Assembly: GCF_000003815.2 (NCBI RefSeq)
Contig: NC_049983.1
Span: 29,339,110 to 29,403,109 of the forward strand
Source: Branchiostoma floridae
Lineage: Eukaryota > Chordata > Leptocardii > Amphioxiformes > Branchiostomatidae
Reading direction: 5' to 3'
DNA: 64,000 bases
Part shown: one piece after another, positions 49,501 to 61,500 of the stretch
Position numbering within the stretch: position 1 is the first letter of the stretch
Layout of the letters: each line of letters opens with the position of its first letter
The notes under the pieces: generated by a model
Told to the model about the DNA's origin: nothing
The model's database searches: none
The model's input: only the letters and a program-made list of their open reading frames with translations
Translations under genes and position numbers: made by a program

Positions 49501-52500
49501 AAATGAGGTATATGTATGTGCTATTGTGTATTATGCTGAAATATTGAATAAGTTTTGAAAAAAAATTATATAAAATAATCGACGAGGAAAATGGACGACT
49601 ACAAATCATTTGCATAATGTACCGACACTATTGATTGAAATTCTATACTTGCTCATTTGCATAACCAATGAGGCAATTGGAAACTATTTGCATTAAAGAT
49701 CATTCTCCTTGACATTTTTGCCCGAAATAATTTGGTTGCTATGAAAACTTCATTTGCATAATCGACGAAAATGGAAAACTGTAAAATGCAAATCATTTGC
49801 ATAATAAGCCTACATTTTGCCCGAAATACTTTAGTTGCTGTTAATACTTCATTTGCATAATCAACCAGGTAAATGGAAAAACTACAGGCTATTTGTATAA
49901 AAAAAAGTATTTGACGAATCCTTCCTGAATATTCATGTTATGTTTAGGCCACAGTGTTGTTAGGTGTTGATATGTGATACTATGTTTAGGATAAGACTGT
50001 TGGATATTCACATGTGATACTATATTTAGGCTAAAACTGTTAGATTTTGACATGTGATATATTATAAAGTTGTTAGATTTTGACATGTGATACTGCTAGT
50101 ACGTTTAGACCAAGACTGTACGATATTCACATGTGATACTATATTTAGGCTAAAGTTGTTAGATTTTGACATGTGATATAAAATTATTAGATTTTGACAT
50201 GTGATACTACTAGTATGTTTAGTCTAGAATTGTAAGATATTCACATGTGATACTATATTTAGGATAAGATTGTTAGGTATTGATGTGTGATATAATGTTT
50301 AGGCTAAGACTGTTCAATATTGACATGTGATATTAGACTATATAATTGTCATGTCATGTTACAGTTTGCCATGTTATATACGCTATCGTGATCATATATT
50401 TCCGGCTTGTCCCGAAACTGCAGTCAGGCCAGGGTCTTCTATGTTTGATATGATATGTTAACGTACTGTAACAGTGGGGGGTTGAAGTAGTGCTAACTGA
50501 CTATGCCAAACGCCTGTCAGGCTTTTGGCTCAGTCATTTANNNNNNNNNNNNNNNNNNNNNNNNNNNNNNNNNNNNNNNNNNNNNNNNNNNNNNNNNNNN
50601 NNNNNNNNNNNNNNNNNNNNNNNNNNNNNNNNNNNNNNNNNNNNNNNNNNNNNNNNNNNNNNNNNNNNNNNNNNNNNNNNNNNNNNNNNNGATTTAGCGA
50701 CAACTCCTCAAATGTTACATGAGCAGAGTTTTACTCGCACAATCAAGAAACATTTTCCTTTCCTAGACTTTGCTAATGAGCGCTGCAATGTTTTCTGTAC
50801 GAGTAGAGGTCATGGATAAACAGCATTCTTACAACGTTTATTTGAAGGGCTAAGAAGGGCTGAGAATTGTCGTAAAAACGCACGGTACATTGCGTTTATT
50901 TGAAGGGCTGAGAAGGGCTGAGAATTGTCGTAAAAACGCACGGTACATTTTGCGACCATAGCAGACCCATCCTAGGACGAACCATTAAACCGGGGACAAA
51001 GCCGGGCGCCTGCGGCGCCCCGGTAAAAATATTGTAAAAAAATTGGAAATATGTTTCAATGTGTCCGAATTCATGATCACTATCTTTTCAAATTGTACGT
51101 TACTCTTACGATCGAAAATGTCCTGCAGGACCTCCTGCAGCTGCATATATAGACGCACGCCCCCCTCCCACCCGCACGTAAACTGTTCCAATCGTTGCAC
51201 AATAAACTTGACTGTATACCCTCCACAAAATCTTTCGTCAAATGTCGTGCTCATTTTACTCACATGACACTACGCCTTAGAATGTAATGTTATATTTTAA
51301 TACATCCGAATTCCAGAAAGATAACTTTACAAACTGTACCAATTTCTGTACGATAAAAATCTCACCTCCTCCGCACCGTCAACGCCCGTGAGGGTATTTA
51401 CCGGAATAACCCGAAATGACCCGGAATAACCCGGAATAACCGTAATATTTCTTGTTCCCATGGCCATATATACATTATTTTATGCCAAAATATTGCATTC
51501 TGCGATCTTAACTTATCAAAGCACACTGTATTTCGGTAGCTTTCATCCTTTATTAAGGTTATTCCGGGTTATTCCGGGTTATTCCGGGTTATTCCGCTAA
51601 ATACCCGGACCCGTCAACGCTATCGCAAAATGAACCGTGCGATTTAACGACAACTCCTCAAATGTTACATGACCAGTGTTTTACTGCAAATCAAGAAACA
51701 TTTTCCTTTCCTAGACTTTGCTAATGAGCGCTGCAATGTTTTCTGTACGAGTAGAGGTCATGGATAAACAGTATTCTTACAACGTTTATTTGAAGGGCTA
51801 AGAAGGGCTGAGAATTGTCGTAAAAACGCACGGTACATTGCGTTTATTTGAAGGGCTGAGAAGGGCTGAGAATTGTCGTAAAAACGCACGGTACATTTTG
51901 CGACCATAGCAGACCCATCCAAGGACGAACCATTAAACCGGGGACAAAGCCGGGCGCCTGCGGCGCCCCGGCAAAAATATTGTAAAAAAATGCGTTTGAA
52001 GGGCAAATTAAGCGCACTTTTCTCAATAAACAACATCCATTTGTCGATCTTTTGAAAAAAAGACTGCAACAAAAGTAATATCTCAAAGAACCGTGAAAAA
52101 ATCACGGGACCATGCTCTTGTATTAGGGGGAAGAATTAGGGGGGGGGGGGGGAGAGTTAACTTATGGTCCCGTGGCCATCTTTCTATTCGGGTGACAAAC
52201 ACATATTACAGCATTTTTTTCATCTTGTAATATGGGCAATATCGGTGTAGCCTGCTATAATACAGTTACAGTCTNNNNNNNNNNNNNNNNNNNNNNNNNN
52301 NNNNNNNNNNNNNNNNNNNNNNNNNNNNNNNNNNNNNNNNNNNNNNNNNNNNNNNNNNNNNNNNNNNNNNNNNNTCATTGTATCTCTGTATTCACCAGGG
52401 AGGGGGGGCACTTCTATTGTCCCTTTCCATTGTGTACAACACGGTCTACAGCAAGGTACAGAATAGCTGAACATTTAAGGAGGACCCACACTGGACCCCA

Positions 52501-55500
52501 TTTCTGTCCTGGCTGTGGAACATTGTACGCGAAGTTACCGGGATTAAAACGACACATGACAAGAAAAGGGCATACTGTCATCCAGGACGCTTTCGTCGTT
52601 CAGATGTGGCGGGAGAAGGCTGTGAAACAATTCCTCTTGTCGACCTGCGATGTTTTCGGAGCTGAAATGTAAACACGCGGTATCCTCGAAGCGAGGTAAA
52701 CGTGACAGATTATTGTAAACTTGAACGAGCAAGACAACTTCCCTTCTACTTGAACAGCAACCGTTCATCCTGGCAAGATTGCCGCTCCGGGAGATTGGTG
52801 GTGGGCATGTTTTTTTGTTTTTAAATCCCGCACGACTGTTTTGTAGATATACCTGTAATGCAAGCCTTTATTTTGCACCTGCAAGTTGCCGGGTCTGGTT
52901 GTAACATGTAGGGATCGTTTTCATTCATTCATTCGAAAAGTTAAAGTTTATCTGTAAGGTGAGTGTGGGTGTGTGCTGGTAGTTTTGTGTAGAACTTTTG
53001 TAACCTGACTGAACATCTGCTACCCATTGACACATCCGGCCAGGCACCTATGTGGTCAGCCATGCTCCGGGCTTCATTTACATATTCAAGCAGATGTAAA
53101 GGGCAAAAAATTACGTTCGTCTCTGTTATAGCGGGCGAGCACACCGGCCTTTGTTCACCACGAGCACTTTTAATGCCAACTTCCACATGATAACTAATGA
53201 CAGTAATTCGTACATGTTATTATATTTGTATTTGCTGACGTAACCTGGAGCGTTTATTAGCCACCTTCGCAGTGTTCTACTTACTTCTAGCGGGACTGGC
53301 TTTATTTCAACGACGGCTAAAAGGTTCTCTAATGCCGGGAAAGGGAGTTTGCTGCGGAAAAAAGATTGCTGTGGAAAAATGTTTTGTCCCACCGGAAGAC
53401 TGCCACCATCGGCGTTTTAAACAGAATTGGATTAGGGCATCATTTCAGGCAGGCTATTACATCTTCGAGGAAGGGTAATTCACATCCACAGGGCGGCCAT
53501 CGCCTCTAGTGACGACCCAGCTTTAAAGTTGACGGTCCTGAATTTTTCCCCAAAGGGCGATCACTTGCGTATCAAGACCACCCCTGGCCTGGACTTAGTC
53601 TCTACCAGACTCCGGATCGCTGGAAAATCGTAGAAATGGAACAAATAGAGAGGAATATAACCGGCCAGGGAACAGCTCGCGACCCTAGGAGATCCGTAGA
53701 TCTTTACTCCTTACTCCTCTATTTGTTCCATTTCTACGATTTTTCCAGCGATCCGGAGTCTGGTAGAGACTAGCCCGGACTGCATGCTACCAAAACTTTG
53801 CCGAAGACAACTTCTCCATATTTAACTGTACGGTTTTGTGCGTTGGGACAACATTCAACGGTACAGAGTGTAAACTTATCCGTCACAGAATCATTTGTAC
53901 GACTTCATGACATATTTATTTTGAAAACAAAAGGTGCCTGTGTTTCTTTTAACAAACTGCCTCAATGCGCCCTGTGAAATAGCCCATCAGCGGTTCATTT
54001 TGACAATGTCAGAAGCATCGGTGACTTGTTACTTGTTTTTCTCCACAAATATCGATCTGCCTTTTTAGCGGCATTGGGACTTTAAAAGCAACAATCACAG
54101 ACCGCGGTGGCCAATTTTACCCCTCTGCCGGCTGAAGTCCTTCCCCAGCTTATGTCACTGTTTTATGCCACCGGAGGAATCTGCTTGGAGATTAGTCAGC
54201 CACCACCCTTCTGAGTTCTCGTGCTGTCGCCTCTCGTCTCCGGACTCCAAGGTAGGTAGCTGTTCGTAGGGTCCACGCCCCGCCGCGCTTGGCACCCGTC
54301 CGCCCCACCGCTCCCAGTTGCACAGCCGCGCAGTCAGGCCGTCCCGCGTTTAATAGTAGCTGGTCGCGAGCGATTGCATGTTTCTCTCGGCCGTTTGCGC
54401 GTTTCAAGCTGTCTCCTGCATATGCAGATGGTCGCAAACAAGTAAACAACGCGTAATGCCTAACAAGTTTAAACGAAGTACAGGCTAGGTTCATTAACGC
54501 CGCGGGTGGGGCAATTCGAACTGCGAATAGGTGGCTAGAAAATAAATAAGTTCTGTAGAAAAATTCATAGTTCTAATGCAAGTAGACAAACCATCGATCA
54601 TAAAATATATCTGTATATGATGATAATAATAATAATAATAGCCTATATTGCACATTCATATATATACTGTAGTCTCATTTTGTATCTGTGAACTGTATCT
54701 TTTCAACATGTCTTGTTGTGATTGTTGTGACCTGTACTAAGCCTGGTGTGGCAAAAATGTACAATAAAGGTCTTCATTCATTCATTCATTCATTCAATAG
54801 ATAAATAAAGGGGCCACGAGGTGTGGTTGAAAACGCCAGGCAATACCATGATGTATGCGGGGAAGTGCAGTTTGCCAACACAACATTACGGCCTTCCGTA
54901 GATTCGGCACAACATTCGTGAAAAGGCTGTAGTATTGACAACGTTCACGTAAGCCTTGCGTAATACATCTTTTCTCTTACAAATGTTTTTGGGTAGCCTT
55001 TTTCATCACGGTTGCAAATTATGGGGTGCCCCCCCCCCCAAGCGTCTAGAATGGTACCTTCTTGGTATCAGTTGACCTTTGACTCGGTTTGCCGCGAGAT
55101 GCAGCGGGATGTTTGGGTGATCAACATATGGAGCGGGCGGCCTGATCGACTTGACGGCGCGCGAGCCGCGCAGCTGGCGGTGACTTGCAGAGCTGATTAC
55201 CCTGTTTCGTGTTTCACGGCTACGTTGGGAACTATGCAAAGAGTCTGTAGTTTACATACATAAACTACTCGATCTGTTCATTCATGGTACCGCGCAGCGT
55301 ACAGGCTTGTCGATCTCCGCCTCGATCGTGTAGCACGGATCCGTGGGAGGAGTTTATAGTTTATAAACTCGGAGGAGTTAATAGTTTATATATTAACTCC
55401 GTGATCCACGCATGTTTACCACGCACAGGCAGATCATCGCTAAGCTTGTTTAAACAACAACAATCTTCATGAACGCAAGCAAGTACAGGGACCTCTATAA

Positions 55501-58500
55501 ATAATTGGTACATAATTTCTTTTTTATTATACGCGCAAGAACCGTAGCTACAGACTTCCAAGGAGCTTCTTGGTAAGACTTTCACGGGTAGAGACCGCCC
55601 GCCCCTTGCTAATTAGAAAACACAGTAGGAAGTCACGGTAGATTGGAGACGGCACGTGCCTATAGCCGTGTTAGGGGTACCATTTCTGGTAGAATCTGAC
55701 ACTGTTCCAACGCAGTCCGGTAACCTTTGACCCATTTTCTCACAACACTGCCGCGCTGCGCTGCGCTTTCGCCGGCCCGTCCTCTCCCCGTCCCCTACAG
55801 CCGCGCTTGCACGGACGCGCTGCGCTTNNNNNNNNNNNNNNNNNNNNNNNNNNNNNNNNNNNNNNNNNNNNNNNNNNNNNNNNNNNNNNNNNNNNNNNNN
55901 NNNNNNNNNNNNNNNNNNNNNNNNNNNCAGGTTCCTTACAGCCGTTAGCGCTTTTAACCATGTTCTCCTGGCTAGCAGATCACGGCGAAACAGCACTGTG
56001 GTGGGCGTGATCCGAAACAAGTGGGAAAGAAGTGCGGGCGGTGTCAATTAACGCCACGGGTGGGGCAATTGAAAATGAGACATTTTCTCGGCAGCGCACA
56101 TGTTTCAGTTTCTGCTCGAAATGTCGCGTTTCTCCCGGCCAGGGGGGCATCCAAAATGAGACAAATTCCCGGCAGCGTACATGTGCAACTTTCTGCTCCA
56201 AATGTCGCATTTTTTCCAGCCAGGGGGCCAGTCAAAACTGAGACATTTTGGAAATGTCTCAAATCCTTAATCCGGCAGATTAAAATTGTCTCATTTTGGC
56301 CGAATGTCTCATTTTTGAGCTGGTAGTGGAATGAGCTGGATGTTGGATCCGTTGAACGGGTGGAACCTGGACTTCAGTCCTGGGCTATGCCGTGCCGTGA
56401 ATTTGATCTGCTTTCTCGGTACGATAAGAGCTTCTACACGGCTTGACGATGAGATTGAAAAGTGTTCGGGATAGATAGCCCAGAGAAAGGAAATGGCCGA
56501 ATGTGGTATGGAAATAACATTATAATGATTTAGCAAATTGTTGAGTAATTTTTTCGCCCGTAGTGAAGGATCGGAGACTAAAGTTTTTTGTATGTTTGCC
56601 CAGACTGACAGTTACATATTTCAAGTTTCTACATTGTATCTACAAAATATCGGCAACCTGCATGTTGTAATGTTTGTCGAAGTTATTCTTCAACTATGTA
56701 AATGTGTCAAGATATTTGCCATGTATACAGTCGGTCCGAAAATTATGTTCTTCATGTCCAACTGCCGAGGACTCTGCAATTACTTTACTCTGTGATGGAC
56801 ATCCAAGAAAGAAAGCCGTTACACTACAGTACTAGTAAAGATTGGAGGTTGAAAACATTGAATTTTTTACAATAAAAATGAACGCTTATGTCACTGTTCT
56901 TTTGTCATACTTGTTCACTAAATTACTTATCAGTGCAGTCAGGCTGTTTACGTTGCTATCCAAGAAAGAAAGCCGTTGCAGTTGACGCTAGATCGGAGTT
57001 TGTAGGCACTGAATTAATTTAAGTTAAAATTGAAATAAATGTTACTGAATAAAACTTTTCATCACAGCAAAATAGTGTTTTATTGTATATACAATTTGCA
57101 AATAAACAGGAAAATCCTCTTAGTCTTCATTCTTGGTACAGCTGGGAGGGTCCTCCATATGTAGGTTTGTCCTCAACCACAAAGCGCAGCCTGATTGGTC
57201 CAGCCGCCTCTTGTTTTCCCGCCATGGTACCAGCTGTGCACTCCCCAAGGGGCGGAGCCGGCTGTTCTCCATAAAGCCCCATTTTCCAGGGGGGTGAAAA
57301 ACAATAATTTCCCCTTCAATTTAGGGGTCAAATTGTGTCATTTGGGTGAAAAATATAAAAGATCTTCAAAATAGGCCTAAAGAAACAACACTTCTGATGG
57401 AATGGAATTATTTTCAAGATATGCCTCAGCATTGGTTTACTCAGACCTTAACTACGAACAACTCCACACTGACATAGGTAAGTCTTAACTATGAGCAACT
57501 CTACACCGACATAGGTAAGTCTTAACTATGGACCACTCTACACCAACATAGGTAAGTCTTAACTACAAACAACTCTACACTGACATAGGTAAGTCTTAAC
57601 TACGAACAACTCTACACCGACATAGGTAAGTCTTAACTACAAACAACTCTACACTGACATAGGTAAGTCTTAACTATGAACAACTCTACACTGACATAGG
57701 TAAGTCTTAACTATGAGCAACTCCACACTGACATAGGTAAGTCTTAACTATGAACAACTCTACACCGACATAGTTAAGTTTTAACAATAAGTAACTCTAC
57801 ACCAAAATAGATTTTTACCGAGAACTACTCTACACCAAAAATATACTAGGTAAGGTTGACTTTAAAAAGTCTACAACAAAATTATGTAATGTGAATGGAA
57901 CAATGCTGAAAGTGAATGTTTTTGCACGTGTACCTGAATTTTTTGCACTAACTGATTCAATACGATAGATGAAATGTCATGCAAATAGATGAGTTTCATT
58001 TCTTGTGTTCTATTTTGGCAGGACAGTGGACTTTTTTCCTGTACCAAATTGTATTGAATGTTGTTTGTTTCACTTTCAGAACAGAGTATAGAAGATGCTC
58101 ACACGAAGATCGGGGACTGTAAACAGGAACTCCAGCATGCAAAGAGAGTCCGCAAGAACAGACAAGGTAAAACCTCATCTCCATAATTAATTATATAGTC
58201 TTCCTGACTCTCAGTCAGATTGTATGGTATGGAAAACTAATTTGACGTACCTGCACCGTGATAACGTTTTCTATGCGTGTTATGGACCAAGTGATAACTT
58301 GCCGGTTCTACTTGTATGACGCGGTCTTAATAAATAGAAAGATCAACTGAACCCCACTCTCACTGCGGCGCGGTCGAAAATCCATTTTTTTCTCCAAGGA
58401 CACTGAAATTAGCAATTTCAGTAATCATTATAAATGTTTGTTTTCTCGGATGGGTATGAAATAGATACAGTACAACATGCTGTATTCCGCATCACCCTCG

Positions 58501-61500
58501 GTCCCAGCCCTCCCGCGGGTTGGATCACCCTCCAGCCTTTGGGCAATCGAGCCACTGTCGGACTGGTACCTCAGGTGATACGGAATACACCTTGTTGTAG
58601 TCTATATATCAAGCAGAAAATTAAGGTGCAGAAATGACCTTGACCCTTTTTCTTCCTGTAGAGTACGACGCTCTTGCCAAGGTCATCCAGCAGCACCCAG
58701 ACAGACAGCAGACGATGAGGTACCTTCTGCTTTCACTTTCACTCCTCCTGCTTTCACTTCCACGTTTCACTTCTTATGTTCAACAACTTTCACTTTTGCT
58801 CCTTGAATCTTACTACTTTAAAATTCACTTTTTACTCCTTAGCTTTGGGCATTTTCATTTTTCACTACAGTATTACGTATCTCTAACCATTTTCACCTTA
58901 CACTACTTACATGTATGTCTAACCACTTTCCCTTCTCACTACTTAAGTCTAACCACTTTCACTTTTCACTCCTCATCTCATTTCACTTTTCACTCCGTTA
59001 GTCCAACTTAAGGCCTTAAGATACTCCCCAAGGAGTTAGGAAGGGCTTCCTTCTATCTCCTTCCCTACATGCAGTTGTACTGTAACAGTTGTAAGAAGTT
59101 ATGTGCAGCGTCCGCAGTAATCTCAGAGAAAGTGTAGTTGTACTGTAACAGTAACAGTTGTAAGAAGTTATGTGCAGCGTCCACAGTAATGTCAGAGAAA
59201 GTGTAGTTCTACTGTAACAGTTGTAAGAAGTTATGTGCAGCGTCCGCAGTAATCTCAGAGAAAGTGTAGTTCTACTGTAACAGTTGTAAGAAGTTATGTG
59301 CAGCGTCCACAGTAATCTCAGAGAAAGTGTAGTTCTACTGTAACAGTTGTAAGAAGTTATGTGCAGCGTCCACAGTAATCTCAGAGAAAGTGTAGTTGTA
59401 CTATAATAACAGTTGTAAGAAGTTATGTGCAGTGTCCACAGTAATCTCAGAGAAAGTGTAGTTGTACTGTAACAGTTGTAAGAAGTTATGTGCAGCGTCC
59501 ACAGTAGTCTCAGAGAAAGTGTAGTTGTACTGTAACGGTTGTAAGAAGTTATGTGCAGCGTCCACAGTAGTCTCAGAGAAAGTGTAGTTGTACTGTAACG
59601 GTTGTAAGAAGTTATGTGCAGCGTCCACAGTAGTCTCAGAGAAAGTGTAGTTGTGCTGTAACAGTTGTAAGAAGTTATGTGCAGCGTCCGCAGTAATCTC
59701 AGAGAAAGTGTAGTTGTACTGTTACAGTTGTAAGAAGTTATGTGCAGCGTCCACAGTAATGTCAGAGAAAGTGTAGTTCTACAGTTACAGTTGTAAGAAG
59801 TTATGTGCAGCGTCCACAGTAATCTCAGAGAAAGTGTAGTTCTACAGTTACAGTTGTAAGAAGTTATGTGCAGCGTCCACAGTAATCTCAGAGAAAGTGT
59901 AGTTGTACTGTAACAGTTGTAAGAAGTTATGTGCAGCGTCCGCAGTAATCTCAGAGAAAGTGTAGTTGTACTGTAACAGTTGTAAGAAGTTATGTGCAGC
60001 GTCCACAGTAATCTCAGAGAAAGTGTAGTTCTACTGTAACAGTTGTAAGAAGTTATGTGCAGCATCCACAGTAATCTTAGAGAAAGTGTAGTTCTACTGT
60101 AACAGTTGTAAGAAGTTATGTGCAGCGTCCACAGTAATCTCAGAGAAAGTGTAGTTGTACTGTAACAGTTGTAAGAAGTTATGTGCAGCGTCCACAGTAA
60201 TCTCAGAGAAAGTGTAGTTGTACTGTTACAGTTGTGAGACGTTATGTGCAAGGTCCACAGTAATCTCAGAGAAAGTGTAGTTGTGCTGTAACAGTTGTAA
60301 GAAGTTATGTGCAGCGTCCACAGTAATCTTAGAGAAAGTGTAGTTCTACAGTTACAGTTGTAAGAAGTTATGTGCAGCGTCCACAGTAATCTCAGAGAAA
60401 GTGTAGTTGTACTGTAACAGTTGTAAGAAGTTATGTGCAGCGTCCACAGTAATGTCAGAGAAAGTGTAGTTGTACTGTAACAGTTGTAAGAAGTTATGTG
60501 CAGCGTCCACAGTAATGTCAGAGAAAGTGTAGTTGTACTGTAACAGTTGTAAGAAGTGTAGACTTTCAAGTTCACTTTGAAGTGTTTTTATTTCTTCTAG
60601 TAAGGAATCCGATGGGGTGTCTGTCTCATCCAATTCCTTAGATAACTCACTAATCTGCTTAGTTAAATCTGCTTCTTTATTTGAATACATTTTATATCTA
60701 TTTGATGCAAATTTGATAGTATGTCCCCTTAAGCAACACTTAAACGTGTCCCACACTGTGAGCGGGTCACTTGTCCCATTATTGTTCTCAAAAAATTCTC
60801 TAATAAATACCTCGGTTTCTTTTACAAATGTAGCATCTTCTAATAAAGTTTGATTAAACTTCCAATAATTTTTACCTTTAGAGAATGTTGTTGTTTGAAC
60901 AGAAATGCAGATGATATTATGGTCAGATTTCAATCGTCCTGCAATTGTTGCACTGACAACATTGGTGAGAAGAGAAAAGGATATCAAAAAATAATCAATA
61001 CGGCTCGCTTGGTGACGCCTACGCCAGGTAAATTTTACGGTATTTTTATGTTTGAAACGCCAAACGTCAACTAAATCTAGCTCTAATACCATGTCTAAGA
61101 TCTTTTGCTGAGCACGCGGATGATATTCTGTTGGATTGCGTCCTGCCCTATCAAGCATAGTATTTTGGACTGTATTAAAATCGCCTGCGATAATTATATT
61201 TTCGCTGCATTCTTCTAAAGTTGCGATCTTATTTACAATGTCTTCAAAAAAGGCAGGGTCGTCACTATTTGGAGCGTACAAGTTAACTAAGCATACTCGT
61301 GTATCGTGAAGAGAGACATCTAGTATTAACAGTCGGCCGTCATTATCTTTAATACAATTATGCACAACAAACTTTGTATTTTTTCTAAATAATATCATGA
61401 CTCCACGCATATTACTAGTACCGTGGTTAAAAATAATCGTGCCATCCCAGTCGTTCACCCAAGTCTTTTCATCTTTCACTGTCGAGTGAGTCTCTTGAAT

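Larger units (their letters stand above)
18787..57451. mobile_element. Giant TTAA-flanked insertion with terminal inverted repeats (38.7 kb)
   Basis: The element spans 18791-57447, with TTAA at 18787-18790 and 57448-57451. The left end is GGTCCGAGAAAACC...TTGCTGAGG. The right end, read inward, is GGTCTGAGTAAACC...ATGCTGAGG. The 24-bp termini match at 20 positions. Both flanks are the THOC7 exon-3 donor minisatellite, whose unit itself contains a TTAA, and removal of the insert plus one TTAA restores an intact unit. TTAA duplication is typical of piggyBac-type integration. Inside are inverted arms and about 33 kb of cargo. No piggyBac-type transposase is visible, and 450 N lie inside, so cargo could be missing. 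It may be one large element or a small TTAA element enlarged by nested insertions. Confidence 0.75.

Noticed and set aside
54192-54494. 100-residue minus-strand GC-rich open frame
   Set aside because: No motifs, arginine-rich composition typical of chance GC-rich frames.
59016-60575. 519-residue minus-strand open frame
   Set aside because: Pure translation of the 63-bp minisatellite (period divisible by three); the other minus frame is open as well.
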